DNA of 64,000 nucleotides from Stenopsyche tienmushanensis (lineage: Eukaryota; Arthropoda; Insecta; Trichoptera; Stenopsychidae), in contig WACJ01000044.1 of the NCBI GenBank assembly GCA_008973525.1, positions 992,001-1,056,000 of the forward strand, read 5' to 3'. The position numbers were made by a program, and so were the translations under genes. The notes below the pieces were generated by a model. That model saw only the letters and a program-made list of their open reading frames with translations, did no database searches and was not told the origin of the DNA. This document shows positions 1-11,194 of the stretch, one piece after another. Every line of letters starts with the position of its first letter. The first letter of the stretch is position 1.

Positions 1-1
1 T

Positions 2-118
2 ATGAAAAAGCTATGCGAAAAATGGGTACTACATTTGCTCACAATGGAACAAAAACAGCGTCGCGAGGATGTTTCAATCGAGTGTTCGAAAGTCAAGTTG
101 TTGCGTTGTTTGGATGGT
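2..118 (+). pseudogene. mariner transposase fragment (window edge)
   Basis: The frame is open from the window edge. Residues KLCEKWVLHLLTMEQKQR followed by REDVSIEC match the conserved linker of mauritiana-type mariner transposases (KLCAKWVPHLLTPEQKQRR...SxEC), which lies between the N-terminal helix-turn-helix and the catalytic domain. Homology stops after about 36 residues and the rest of the 131-codon frame is not transposase, so this is a truncated relic. Whether the 5' part lies upstream of the window cannot be seen. Confidence 0.75.
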
Positions 119-804
119 TTGATTAGAAAATTTAAGAATCTGACGAGGTATAAGGTATTGACGAGTTCAACAGCCCCAATTCAATGTTCCGGACTCTTCA
201 ATAGGAAGTCAGAAATGTCTGCCGCCGGGGGGGTAAGATTTGATTATGGCGGGCTTACATTTTTTAGGGATGGCGAGGTGCAGTCAGCACGGACTGGAGG
301 GTCGGCACCTGGTCGCGTGTGGCGACAAGACTTGTCGTTGATATTTTTCATTATTATTAATTGCAATGTGCCGCCGAACGAAGCCCACCTACATTGATTT
401 TCGAGCGAAGCAATGTGGAACGTGCTATTAAAATTCCACTTACGAGTACGGCACAACCTGACTAAGGTGTGCTCCTCCTCGTTGACACACATTCGTCTTC
501 GCAGCCAGAGATATACGCGCTCATTAACGGTACCTGGGCTGTGTCTTCGCCTCGTCGTCAGAAGAGGCCTTAATTGAAATATAAATTCAAAAAACATGCT
601 CATTTTCTCATCCAGCGTGTCGTCTGTATATCCGTAGTAACGCTCATTTGCACCATTCAAAGATTTAATATACTGTCTTCCAAGCGTATATATATAACAT
701 AGTTAAAATCATTGATTGAAATTCACATCAATAAAATGCATTTGAAAAAATGCTAAAATTATATTGAATTGGAGGGGGGGGGGGTTTAATGTTATTTTGA
801 TTAT
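119..804. other. unassigned intergenic DNA
   Basis: No recognisable gene. A 138-codon open frame on the minus strand (244-660) has no familiar domain. The GC content of 200-560 is higher than its surroundings, so this may be an unrecognised repeat. A run of about 11 G lies near 774-784. Confidence 0.4.
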
Positions 805-1059
805 TTAACCCTTTGAATAGCGAGCTAATGTAAAATCATCATAAATTTAGATGATATACTTGCTTGTCCGCCAGTTATCGTCGTACAGATCCACTTATCT
901 GACAGGACCGTCGCAGCGTGTATGAAGCTTGTACATCAATAAATAAACAATGTCGATAGCACACAGTATTCGGTAATTTCTTTGCATAAACATAAACAAT
1001 ACACATGAAATATACTTGAAATCGACGTCATTCACATATCATTATTAGTCGATACACGT
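805..1059 (+). mobile_element. piggyBac-like MITE, left part
   Basis: It begins with TTAA then CCCTTTGAATAGCGAGC, the same terminal motif seen at 28702 and, inverted, near 19988. It shares a body (cttatctgacaggaccgtcg, cagcgtgtatgaagcttgta) with copies near 19.7, 28.7, 36.0 and 48.0 kb. TTAA followed by CCC is the hallmark of piggyBac-family ends. There is no transposase. It is interrupted by the LTR that starts near 1060. Confidence 0.6.
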
Positions 1060-1409
1060 ATAGCGCTGTTAACAGCAACATCTTCCATCTCTCTTCAGGT
1101 GCAATGTGTTATTTTGTACAGCGCCATCTCTTGTGGCCCTACGGAGACATTGCACCTGCATACCGACCGATCGCTTCTTGCGCGTGCACCGTTGCCGGTT
1201 GTGACGCGCAGTAAGCGCGAGTCGGGAGAGTCGTCGGTTAGCCTTGGCTGCGGAAAGTCGTCCCTCCTGCAGCCAGATCATTCTATCTGTAGTGTGGACT
1301 AAATTGTTTTCTAGCGGAAAGTCTTTCAATTCGACGCCCGTCTATTCCCGTCCATTCAATCCCATTCATGGGACTTTGCCCCTGAGAGCGCTCCCGCCGC
1401 AACGTTACA
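1060..1409 (+). mobile_element. solo or truncated LTR (Ty3/gypsy-like family)
   Basis: It is homologous to the LTRs at 7283-7582, 24790-25162 and 31745-32061. Shared blocks include 'acatcttcc.tctctcttcag', 'cgccatctcttgtggccc', 'agccttggctgcgg' and 'ctgcagccaga'. The end 'cgcaacgttaca' matches the LTR end at 11276 that is followed by a primer binding site. No internal region follows here, so it is a solo or truncated LTR. It sits inside a mariner relic whose coding sequence resumes at 1410. Confidence 0.6.
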
Positions 1410-1478
1410 TCGTATAAAAATAATTTTTCATCACAAGTAATGATATGATCCATAAATCCACTTTTATCTCATGGTCGC
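1410..1478 (-). pseudogene. mariner transposase fragment (ITCDEK motif)
   Basis: The minus strand reads FMDHIITCDEKLFLYD. This matches the first catalytic aspartate region of irritans/cecropia-type mariners (PFLDRIITCDEKWILYDN). About 20 codons survive. The LTR upstream on the plus strand cuts the homology. Confidence 0.5.
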
Positions 1479-1604
1479 ATAACGTGAATCATGATTGTAT
1501 ATCAATAAATTAACCTTAACACTGTTGATATTGATGAACCCTATAATATTATTTCAAATAGTATCAGGCTGAGCTTTAAGTACATTTATCATTGATTTAA
1601 GAAG

Positions 1605-1906
1605 ACCCCATACTTGTTAGTTTCCAATCGGATACGGACAAATCCATTAAAATTTTAATGTTTATTTTATCATCTGTTGATGATTGATGTATTGATTCTC
1701 TATTTTGTATTCTATTTGAAAGTATTTAAACGTGTAGGGGTACATTTACGGTATGAATTTGCCATCGATGTACGAGTGTATGATGAGATGCAAGACGCTC
1801 TATCCATCTCTGTCTCGGATTCACTAATCTTGGTGCTTAATATGCGAGAATTTTCTTTTTGTATCAATCGAGTCCGAACGCATATATTTATCATTGTTTT
1901 TTTTTA
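1605..1906 (+). mobile_element. piggyBac-like MITE, right part
   Basis: It is homologous to 4540-4817, the right half of a complete element: 'tccaatcggatacggac', 'tgttgatgattgatgt', 'gtaggggtac', 'tccgaacgcatatat'. The final GGGTTAA is lost in a poly-T tract. The 76-codon open frame it contains is the same shadow frame seen at 4599-4817 and is not a gene. Confidence 0.5.
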
Positions 1907-3379
1907 ACCAATGATCAATGATCACTTGTTCTAACCAATGATCAATGAATATAAAATACAAAGTATTTTAAATATGCTAAATATGTCCTTACGTTCAATA
2001 TTCTATTGAATAAGATGATATCCAATCAGTAAATGTGCTTCATTCTATTCACATTTCAATCGATGTAGAACGATCTGAAATTTATAGAACTGCTACTAAC
2101 GCTATATTTTACAAATTATTGATGCAGGGGAAGATGAACAAATAATGTAATAAAATATAAAAGTGCATTTACGAGATGAAAATTCCACGTAAACCAAATG
2201 ATTTATTCCGTGGCTTGCATATATGGGAATTCAGCGTGGGATTTTCTTATCGCCCATGGTGATATAGGTAGATTCTGCACACTTACTATACCGGGAATAA
2301 ATCCACACAAAAAGCCTGCAGTCTATCTAAAGGGCTAGGGGCAAAACTAGCTCTATTATGAATTGAAATTTTGACAAGCATCAGAATATAAATCTCATTG
2401 TTTGGTGAATGTATTCGCTTCTATCAATCATTCGAGCTCAACGTGTCACCATTCGCATAGCAGAGGCCTTCTCCTCGGCATCGCTTCATCATCGCAGCTC
2501 GTTAATGCCGTTTCCGAAAAGCATTTGATTCAGCACAATATAAGAATGGCAATAATGCTGAAACTCGCTCCTGAGACGAAGCTTTAGTTTCGCGTGCCAA
2601 TGCGACGGAAGACGATTGATGGGGGAGACTGAAAGCTCAATATGTACGGCTAAACTTCGGAAAATCCAACTACAATTTTCTTTTCGACGCCCAACTTGTA
2701 TTTGATCGAGTTTTCCTATAAAATATACATTCAACACGAGATATCCACTCAAAAAGTTGACGAAGTCGATTTGTTCACAATCAAATGCATGCTCGAAATA
2801 AGCCTTCTGTCTCAAGATTTGATTTTTAGGCACTTGAAATAAATGGCGACTGAAATTGTCAAATTAAACATTTAATTGCAATCGACTGTATTTAAACAAT
2901 GCAGACAAGCCTGAAGCATAATTAATGTTTTCAAGCACCATCGCTGAAAAAGATGCTTGAAAAAGTACAGACTGTAAAAAAATCAAGGGTATATACATTC
3001 GATATAAATTAGGATGAATAATAAAGGGGTCATTCAAATATTTTGATTATCAAACGCACGAACGATTCAAATCATGACTTGAACAAATACTCGCTTTTTC
3101 ATGGAAAGTCGTCGCTCCAAATGATTGCATGTTGTTCATTGATGAACTGTAGGATTGTGATTGTGGAAATTTTGTATTTTTACCGAGATAAAAATTGTTT
3201 ATATTCATTATATTATAATTAAATCTAGAAATTCTATCAAATATTCTGTTGTATTAATCTCGACTTCGACTTGTCCTTAAATTTGATCGGGATGATCCAC
3301 GTGGTTCATTCGGCTGAAAAAGAGACCCCGAAATAAAATAATTCGGCACAAGGTATTTATATTAAATGATTTCCTAAAG
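1907..3379. other. unassigned AT-rich DNA
   Basis: I see no gene. A 114-codon minus frame at 2489-2833 has no recognisable domain. 'aaccaatgatcaatga' is tandemly repeated twice near 1907-1948. Confidence 0.4.
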
Positions 3380-3654
3380 GAGATTTCAATAATGAATGTC
3401 TGGAGTACAATGATGGAACTGCCTTCGCCTTTTTGTAGCCGATTTTCCCCTTTCAGACTATTGTTTTGACTGTTCCTTTATTCCAGATGTGAAGTGATGG
3501 ATCCATGTTTTATCTATGATTATTAATCGATGCAATAACTCGGCTTTATTGCTGCATGAAACATCCCCAAACGCTCAATTGAAACATCCTCATGACGCTG
3601 TTTTTGTTGCATTGTGAGCAAACGCGGCGCCTATATTGCGCACAGCTTTTTCAT
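3380..3654 (-). pseudogene. mariner transposase fragment (mauritiana type)
   Basis: From an ATG at 3654 the minus strand reads MKKLCAI, a stop, then APRLLTMQQKQRHEDVSIE. After a frame change it continues IDKTWIHHFTSGIKEQSKQ and SERGKSATKR. These match, in order, the LLTPEQKQRR linker, the first catalytic region (DETWIHHYTPETKQQSKQW) and the ERGEPAPKKAK motif of mariner transposases. Stops and shifts make it a pseudogene. The second and third catalytic aspartates are absent. No TIR was identified next to it. Confidence 0.7.
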
Positions 3655-3827
3655 GTCCAAATTTTCAGTCAATATGAAATTTACGCGCGATCGATTTTCG
3701 TCTCCAGTGATAATTTGCGGGAAAAAGGTTGCGTTTGCTTTGATTAAAATTATTTTTTTGCAGTATGTTTACATAAAAATTTGAGGGGCATCCAGTAATT
3801 TTAAATCAACCGAATTGAATATTCTAA

Positions 3828-4130
3828 TCTAACATATAAAAATGCATTGGGTTTTGTTCGTTCGAAATGCGCTGCCATACCGTTCATCTGATTGCAATAA
3901 AATTTGGTCCACTTATTGCCAAAGATTCTACAAGTAATATGAGCATAGTCTAATATATAAAAATTAATGTTTGTTTGTTCGTATTTAATGCGCTGCCATA
4001 CTGCTCATTCGATTTCGATAAAATTTCGCCAACTTATTGTTTGCACTTTCTTAAATAATATAGATATAGTACAATTAACTTACAGTACATCTTATATATA
4101 CAAATCAATGTTTGTATGTTTTTTTCATGT
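3828..4130 (+). repeat. Helitron 5'-end monomers in tandem
   Basis: Units start with TC at 3828 (TCTAACATATAAAAATG), 3949 (TCTAATATATAAAAATT) and, decayed, near 4090. The first unit is 121 bp and ends GAGCATAG directly against the next TC. The same start is seen at the 5' ends of the Helitrons at 43031 and 45968 on the opposite strand. The unit at 3949 runs on into Helitron interior sequence (tacaattaacttacagta) near 4070. No CTAG end or helicase is present here. Confidence 0.65.
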
Positions 4131-4250
4131 TTTTATTATTTATTATAATGTTTTTTATTTAATTTTAATCTGAGAGAAACATTGATAAATGCGCTTTTGT
4201 TCATAGATCTTCTCCATTTTAAAGTTAATACTTAAATTATCACATCGCGT

Positions 4251-4817
4251 TTAACCCTTATAATAGTGAGCTAATTTTAAATTGAGTTAAACATAAATAC
4301 TATGTACCTGTAGGTAATCTCGGAGTTAAGCGGTCAGACTTGTAACTCAATCATCTTGGGTTCAAATTCTACAGGAGATGTGGTTGGCGACCACATTTAA
4401 AAAAAAAATGGCATTTCAAATTCAAATAGAATAACTTTCGTTACCACGCTAAGTTTTAAGTATGCAATTGATTGACGTGGCTTTGTATTATTTATTATGA
4501 TTATAAGAAAACCACCAACGATAAAAGATGACCCCTGATGGTTTTCAATCGGAATCGGACAAATTATTTTATAATTTTAATGTTTATTTTGTGATCTGTT
4601 GATGATTGATGTGATGACTCTCTATTTGAGAATATTTAGAAATGTAGGGGTACTTTTACAGCATGAACTTGCCACCGATTTGCGAGTGTATGAGGCGACA
4701 CAATACATCCGTCTCAGTCTTCAATTTACAAATCTCCGCATTCAATGTGCGAGAATATTCTTTGTGTATCAGTCGATTCCGAACGCATATATGCGTGATT
4801 ACTCATCATTGGGTTAA
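4251..4817 (+). mobile_element. complete piggyBac-like MITE with TTAA ends
   Basis: It is bounded by TTAA|CCC at 4251 and GGG|TTAA at 4811-4817. Terminal inverted repeats are imperfect: TTAACCCTTATAATAGTGAG on the left and, reverse-complemented, TTAACCCAATGATGAGTAAT on the right. At 567 bp with no transposase it is non-autonomous. The 72-codon frame in its right half recurs only as a copy in the related element near 1677. The family has fragments throughout the window. Confidence 0.65.
4307..4375 (+). pseudogene. tRNA-like sequence inside the MITE
   Basis: A 69-nt stretch begins CCTGTAG and ends CTACAGG, a perfect 7-bp acceptor stem. It has a B-box-like GGGTTCAAATT and a loop CTTGTAA that would place TGT (Thr) as anticodon. 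The T-stem does not pair, so it cannot be a working tRNA. A deleted relative lies near 24608-24655 (cctgtaggtaat, then ggctggtgaccata). It may be a SINE-like head or a degenerate tRNA pseudogene carried by the MITE. Confidence 0.3.
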
Positions 4818-5209
4818 TATGTCCAGATGATTTTTAATTTTAACAAATTTATTAGAAAATTAAATGAAGTCATCGCCCTTGAGTAACTGAATTTGCAACA
4901 AAAAAATATAAAATTTTATGACTCGCTATGTTTTTGCACACAATTTGCATCCTGCGATTATATATATTTGCGTGAATATTTTATTTGAATTAATAGTAAT
5001 TATCAACGTGTATTTATAAAGTGCAAAATATTAAAAAAAAAACAGCGGTGGGGACGCGCGACGACCTTTCCATCGGAATAATTTACTGTGACTGAACAAA
5101 ATGGCCGACAAACACGCGGAGCCAAACAATTTAATCCTTAAGATCCTCTCTATACGCCAAGTGTGCCAACATTGAAATAAATAAAAATCCCCTGGCCGCA
5201 GGAGCTTTT

Positions 5210-5338
5210 GTAACATTAACTTCTTGATAACCCTAGTAAACATCCGTCTCTGTCTCTGATTCACTAATCTCCGCACTCAATGTGCGAGAATGCTCTTTCT
5301 GAACGGATATATGCACGATTACCAATCAACGGATTAAG
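5210..5338 (+). mobile_element. piggyBac-like MITE, right-end fragment
   Basis: It has the family sequence 'catccgtctctgtctctga', 'ttcactaatctccgcactca', 'atgcacgattaccaatcaac' and the end GGATTAA, a decayed GGGTTAA. The left part is missing. Confidence 0.5.
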
Positions 5339-7282
5339 CTATATTTTGGAAGGCTATAAAAAATCATCAAATAAGCATATTGTAGTCATAGGAAAATAAT
5401 TTATGCGGATTACTAAATTAATTGCTTTATGGTGTTGATTATTCAAAGTCATATTCTGGATCATTAATATCCTGGATGTAATTCGACCATAATACCTGTG
5501 GTCATCGAATTAATCAAAGCCAAAGGTGGTGCGCATTGTTTCCCGAAACCACGACCTTTAATCGCAATAATTTTCCATTCCCTTTTCCATATTCACATTT
5601 TCCGCCCTGTCAACAAAGGACAAAGAAAAATCGTGGCGTTACAGACTCTTCAATAACAATACAGCGGGTCATTAATCATACGCCGAACGCGAAAATCTAT
5701 TTTAAAGCGTCCATGGAAAAGTGTTTAGGAGATGGGCTCTAAATTTCCCTGACAGGTAAATCCCGCAGATGCTGCTTCTTCTGCAGGCGCTCCTGCCCGA
5801 TGCTAACCCGTTGCCTTTAATATATTTTTCATTTTGTAAGCATTCATTTTCGATATTCGTTCATTATCGGAGATTTTCAGTTTGCGACGAATAAATAAAT
5901 ACGAAGGTGACAGTAATAATTTATGAGCTTTCGTTTATGGCAAGACCGTGTAAAAGATGGAGATCCAGATATTTTCATTAGTGTGACATTTTGTGCGCCG
6001 TTAAAATTTCGCTCCAAACTACTATGACACTTTCGTTTTATGAAAACTCTCGGCTGAAATAATGTTTTATTCATGCTTAATTTTCGCTTCAATTTTTGTT
6101 TATCATTTATCATGGATTAGCTACCCTTTGTGCTGTATTAAAATAGTTATGAAGGCCAAAATATTTCATTTTCAGCACTTCGCTACCGAGCAAAAATGAG
6201 ACATACTTAATGGCGCCATGATTTCAACATTTGATTTATGTCTATTCAGAGCATAATATATATATATTTTTATTCAGCTAATGATCCCTCATTATCCAAT
6301 TATATTATTAAAGAAACTTTCTGAATCACACATAACAAAATAATCTAGAATACCTTTCATATGACATTGATCTGAAGAAAAATAATAATTTAATTAGAAT
6401 AAACGAATAAATATTAACCTACAATATCGTATAATATAAGCGATGATCAATTTTTTGCATGAATTTTAAAAATCGACCTAAATGAAGGAAAAAAGTTAAA
6501 TACAACAAAATACTATGAACTTATTGAGTGATGTGTTACATGTTCAATATTTTTAGATTAATTTACAGTACAGATATTAGCATTTTGGAGTGCTATTTTA
6601 AGCTTTTCAGCATACTTACGGAAGTACAGACGAAGTTTGCAAATTCGATGTTGCACGAACTTCACGATCTTTCAATAAGAACGCTCAATATTTATTAGAT
6701 TATAACCGCCATATTATTAAAGCAACATCAATAAAACTTATTGTAAATTATTTAATATTTAATGGCAAATTATTATTAAAAAATATAATGTTGAATAACG
6801 TGTTAAAATTGTAAAATTTTATTTTAAAAATCAGTGCTCCGTACGATAAACGTTCCGCATATTATGTGATTTTTATCGTCGCCACAATTATTCTGTTGAC
6901 TTTCGGTGGCCAAATTAAAGTTAAACGATTAGACAAATAATTAGCCAATATTTGTAAGTGACCGATTTGCTAGGCCTATTGAAAACATCGCTGCTGTGCT
7001 TGAGTGTGTACGGAAACTCAAAGGTAATAAATTTATCGTCGTTCACAAGAATTCGGCCTTTCTGCGATTTCAAATTGGCGAATTGTGCATCAAGACTTAA
7101 GTCTGCACTTGTATAAAATCTATGTTGGGTGCAGATTTTGGTTTGATGGAATCATTCAAAACGTAACTGGCACTTTCATAATGGCGTCAACGGCGAACGC
7201 TACAGATGGATGATAAGCCACTTTTTGTGTTTTGGTGTCTGTAGGTGTAATCTTGCTTTTATTGGTGCGTACAAATAAAAAA
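5339..7282. other. unassigned DNA with one dispersed repeat
   Basis: No gene is supported. Short frames at 5536-5742 (plus) and 5877-6113 (minus) have no known domain. Near 6628-6795 lies a copy of a three-copy repeat also found at 52990-53110 and 55918-56050. Confidence 0.4.
6628..6795 (+). repeat. unclassified dispersed repeat, copy 1
   Basis: It shares, in order, 'tcaataagaacgctcaa', 'ttataaccgccatattatta', 'cttattgtaaattatttaat' and 'atggcaaattattat' with the copies near 53.0 and 56.0 kb. No ends or coding capacity are recognised. Confidence 0.45.
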
Positions 7283-7582
7283 TAGATCTTCTCTAAATAA
7301 CTATTTATTCCACATGAGAGATTTGACCGCAGGAGGGACGACTTCCCGCAGCCAAGGCTAACCGTCGATTTTCCCCGACTCTCGGCTCCTGTGCGTCACT
7401 TCCCAACCGGTGCACGCGCAAGAAGCGATCGGTCGTTATACAGATGCAATGTCTCTGCAGAGTCACAAGAGATGGCACTGTTTAAATAACACGTTACCAC
7501 TGAAGAGAGACGAAAGATGTCACTGTTAATCTAGAGAATTAAATGTGCTCAGAATAACTGGGGAGTTAAATCGCCCACGCTA
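7283..7582 (-). mobile_element. solo LTR (gypsy-like family), reversed
   Basis: The plus strand reads 'cttctctaaataactattta', 'cccgcagccaaggctaacc', 'gatcggtcgt' and 'acaagagatggc', the reverse complement of the LTR blocks near 1.1 kb and matching 31745-32061. It ends near 'cccacgctata', a mutated form of the 'cacacgctaca' terminus of the copy at 32061. No internal region is attached. Confidence 0.6.
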
Positions 7583-7590
7583 TATAATGT

Positions 7591-7880
7591 TTAACCCCTA
7601 AAGGAGTACTATCCCGGGGCCTGGGATCCCCTCAACTTGTTCGAAAGAGCATTCTTGTACATTGAGCTCGAAGACAGAGAGAGAACGTAGCGCAGTTCGG
7701 GAGACAGTGACGGAGAGCTTCCCCCCATACATTGCACGATTTTATAGATCGTTAGCCCAAATTTATCGATTAATAATGATTTCGATTTCAAGTGTTTTAT
7801 TTATTTAGGCAAGAAAATTACCAAATATTTTGTGCTATCGACAGTGTGCATTTAAACTTCCTATATCCCATAATTTATGA
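7591..7880 (-). mobile_element. piggyBac-like MITE, reversed fragment
   Basis: It starts TTAACCCCTAAAGGAGTA. It carries 'gagcattcttgtacattgag', 'tatagatcgttagcccaaat' and 'tgtgctatcgacagtgtg', which match the reversed family copy at 19665-19988. The far end is missing. Confidence 0.5.
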
Positions 7881-9770
7881 CTATTAAACGAATATTGCAT
7901 GAATATTGTTATCATCATCATTACAAAAGGTTATAATAAATTATGTCAATATAATTTTGAAGCCAAATATTCATGCAAAAATGGTCATTGGAATTCATTA
8001 AATACCGTGACAATCGTCCGTTTCCATTGATATTAAAATCGAATGTCTTCTTCCACCAAACCAGCATCATCTAAATTATATTTTTACGGTATTATTGTTT
8101 ATATGGTGACATTAGTGTCTGTCATATATGTCGCTTTGTGACAATAAAGGCAGGCGATATTCGAGGCGATTTCCATGTATCATGAGTCCAAATCAATAGC
8201 AACAAACAACGCATAAAAGGACTCATTACCGACGATCCTGCAATGCAGACAAATCCGTTTCCGACGTAAATAATTCATTATGTTTAATAGCAAAGGGTCA
8301 AAATGGCATTATGTCACGTTGATTTTTATTCTATCACGTTTTGACATGACACATGGCCTATCATTTCGTGTCACGATCCCGTTGATTTATTCATTTAATA
8401 ATAACCCGTCGCTGGATGTTTATAACATTCGTATTATAAAATCACTAGCAAAATTGCTTTCATCACGCCATGCGAATAAATTAAAAATTTATCAGAACGG
8501 TTATGGTGAGGCCTCGCGGTCCGGTAGCTTTTCCGGCGGATCGGGTGTTATCGGCACAATTTGAACTGGAAGGGACATTTAATCGCAATTAGTATTAAAA
8601 TCTCCGTTATGTGTCTAATTTTGATCCATAAAATGGCCATTAAACATAATATTTCAGCCGGGAACGGATGCAGGCCGTGTTTCGCAAAAGTCTAGGGAAA
8701 CTCGCATAAACCGCGGATTTGATGGGCTTAAAGGGAAAGTTAGCAAAATGGCCGATTCCTCGGCCAATACTTTAATTAACAATTTTAGCCGATAAAACGG
8801 TTTTAATTAACCTTTATAGCCGGCTTTATTTTCGCATTAGAAATGTATTATTTAGTAGTTTGTATCCGTAGGCGCATAACGATAGAACGCGACGCAATAA
8901 TTGTATATTTGGCCCGGCAATAAAATTTTATTGCCCGGCCTAAAAACGTAAACAAATACATTTTTTAACATCGACATTAACAATAAGTACCATATTAAAT
9001 AATTAAGGATTCCGATTAATTGCCGGCCTAATGGTTGCTTTGATAATTACCAATTCAATTTGTAACTAACGATATTAATTCCATGCCCCACTTGTATCTA
9101 CGAATATCTAACATATCTAACTATGCGAATAAAACAGTCTCAGCCTTGTCAAATCAAATATTTCAATTATTAATAATATTTTATGAATACACAGGAAAAT
9201 AGTTCAATTTTAAGCTTATATGATCCATATGCATTTAATGAAATATCATGAATTGATCATCATTAACAATGTTTATTACAAAGTTGCCAAGGACCAATTA
9301 GTCAATGCGCAATCACTATATTGATTGGATATATTTTACAAGTATAGTCGAAGTATCTGCGTGCATGATTCAATGCAAATATTAATTCAGACGATTAAGT
9401 GAATTTTGTTTAATTACATCAGCACAAAAGCACACAGTATTTATGTTAAAGGTATAGTAGAAATGTTTATGTATTTAATTGTATATATATTGGAAGCAAA
9501 CAGATTGAATTTATGGTAACTCGAAGTGATATTCAGGCGTATTATAAAATATTATAATTTTCTTTTAAATAGAAAAAAAAAATGTACACTGATGTCAAAT
9601 GAAACTTGAACAGTTGATAATTTTGCAAAGTGATTTTTTTGTTCAATGGCATTACCATTTATTATTAAATCGAATATTTATTATTTTGAGTGTACATTTT
9701 TAAACTTAAAACTCTTGTTGTTAATTAGTATCGAGACATGGTTCAGGAGACACGGCAATAGAAACTTCAT
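7881..9770. other. unassigned DNA, including a unique GC-richer stretch
   Basis: I see no gene. A 94-codon plus frame at 8280-8564 has no recognised domain. 8640-8960 differs from the surrounding AT-rich DNA, has no repeat partner in the window and contains several TTAATTAA-like motifs. It could be unique regulatory DNA. Confidence 0.35.
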
Positions 9771-10588
9771 CTAAAATGACCTAGGGTCCTAGGGTCATGA
9801 TGAGGAGTAGAAGTCCTGCGCAAGAATCCTCGTCGGTTTTCTTATCAAACGCTGCTAGGGGAGCCCAGCCAACATAAGTTGGGTATGCAGCTCCACCCTG
9901 TGCTAAGCACCCATAAAAGGGTGTGTGGAACTGCTGATTACAGTAGTGGTGGAGTCTGTTGTAAAGACGTCACCGTGGAGTAAGTCGGACCAGACCATAA
10001 AGCAGCACCGGTAAAAGGGTCAAACCCATAATATCCACATATATATATATATATAGGAGGGATTAGGTTAGGTTAGCTTACATGAGTTGGGTGCGCAGCT
10101 TACTCTGGATAAGAGGAGGAGTAGGAGGATTCTGTGCAAAAGACGATACCACTATCATTAACAGCCTGGTATGTATAGGAGAGAACGGCTACAGCTGCTC
10201 AAATGGCGACTCATCTCCATAAATAAGTACTACAAATGACCGAAACCAATAGGAGTATGATTGAGAAGGAGGAACCCCTGCATTTTGACTGTTGCAGTTC
10301 CCTTCAAGCTGAAGTTGGACTCGTAGTGGCAGTAGCCTCACATAGTAGTTCCTTTGCTTTTAGCATTTTAGCATTGGTCTTCCTCGTGGAAACTCACCTA
10401 GATGGGACAATACGGAGTGAAAGAGGCGGACTACGGGAAGTTCTTAAAGATTAAAAAACTACCCGAAGATGCTTTGTGTGGCTGGATTTGATCCCAGGGT
10501 AGTGTCAGATTCTTGCTAACTAAACCCTTCTCTTATCCTTCCATATCCTCCTGGTATTGTTTTCCACGTTGCTTCAGGAGAAAAGGTA
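9771..10588. repeat. moderately GC-rich, probably repeat-derived DNA with an AT microsatellite
   Basis: It contains an (AT)n run near 10039-10054 and a short 'ggttaggttag' motif near 10065. Two related stretches, 'gttgggtatgcagct' and 'gttgggtgcgcagctt', lie about 200 bp apart. It adjoins the LINE tail on its 3' side and may be its downstream part, but I cannot prove that. Confidence 0.35.
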
Positions 10589-10632
10589 GTTGGCCGTATT
10601 CTAGTATTGGAGAACGCTAGAATACGGCCAAC
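10589..10632. repeat. perfect 16-bp hairpin at the LINE tail
   Basis: gttggccgtattctag (10589-10604) and its exact reverse complement (10617-10632) flank a 12-nt loop. It lies where the LINE-like coding sequence on the minus strand runs out. Confidence 0.8.
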
Positions 10633-11190
10633 TCTCCTCACTGCCTTCTTTAGTGTTCAGAATTTCTTCAACAAATTCGCGCCAAAGGTTCCAGTTATTC
10701 TTGCTTGCCATCATGTTGTGGACCATGTTGTCAACGTTGAGCTCGGATACCCAGAGTGCTTGTTTCTCTGGGGGTCCAAACCTCACAGTCAGTTATGGTG
10801 TGTTCAGCATCGTCGACCTCCGCTTGGCAGTGGTGGCACGCCGCGGGTGCTTCCTTGTCAATCTGCTTTAGATACGCACCGAAACATCCCTGTCCAATGA
10901 GCATCTGAGTCACCTTAGTTTCACCATGTTTTCGGGCTCTCCACCGGTTTAAGACCGGGATAAGTCGGTGGGCCCGTCTTTCCTTACTAGACTGATCCTA
11001 TCTCTACTGCCAGGCTTTCTTCAGTTTCTGGTCATGCTTGTTGTGGTTTTTGCGATATTCGAGGTTCTGATATATACCATCTTTTGTTGCGGACACATTG
11101 CGTTTAAAATAACGGCATCTATTGCTCCTTGCGCTTGCACGTTGTTGGTTCGTACCCAATCAACTCCATCCAATCGCTCAGCTTCATTAT
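10605..11190 (-). pseudogene. R1/jockey-like LINE reverse transcriptase, C-terminal tail
   Basis: On the minus strand the sequence reads RRAHRLIPVLNRWRARKHGE, then VTQMLIGQGCFGAYLKQI, and a zinc knuckle CHHCQAEVDDAEHTITDC. After a +1 shift near 10770 comes WREFVEEILNTKE. Non-LTR retrotransposons of the R1/LOA/jockey groups end their ORF2 this way: 'LTxxLTGHGCFxxYL' followed by a CCHC knuckle and a short helical tail. The upstream part (11000-11190) is weaker and has stops. The catalytic RT domain is absent, so this is a 5'-truncated, frameshifted copy. Confidence 0.7.
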
Positions 11191-11194
11191 GATT

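Noticed and set aside
244..660. 138-codon open frame on the minus strand
   Set aside because: No recognisable domain, no neighbours and atypical composition for an exon; could be chance in GC-richer DNA.
2489..2833. 114-codon minus-strand frame
   Set aside because: No known motif and no splice context that I could support.
8280..8564. 94-codon plus frame ending in a Gly/Ser-rich stretch
   Set aside because: The Gly/Ser end alone is not evidence; no homology recognised.
10039..10075. Telomere-like 'ggttaggttag' motif
   Set aside because: Only two units next to an AT microsatellite; not an array.
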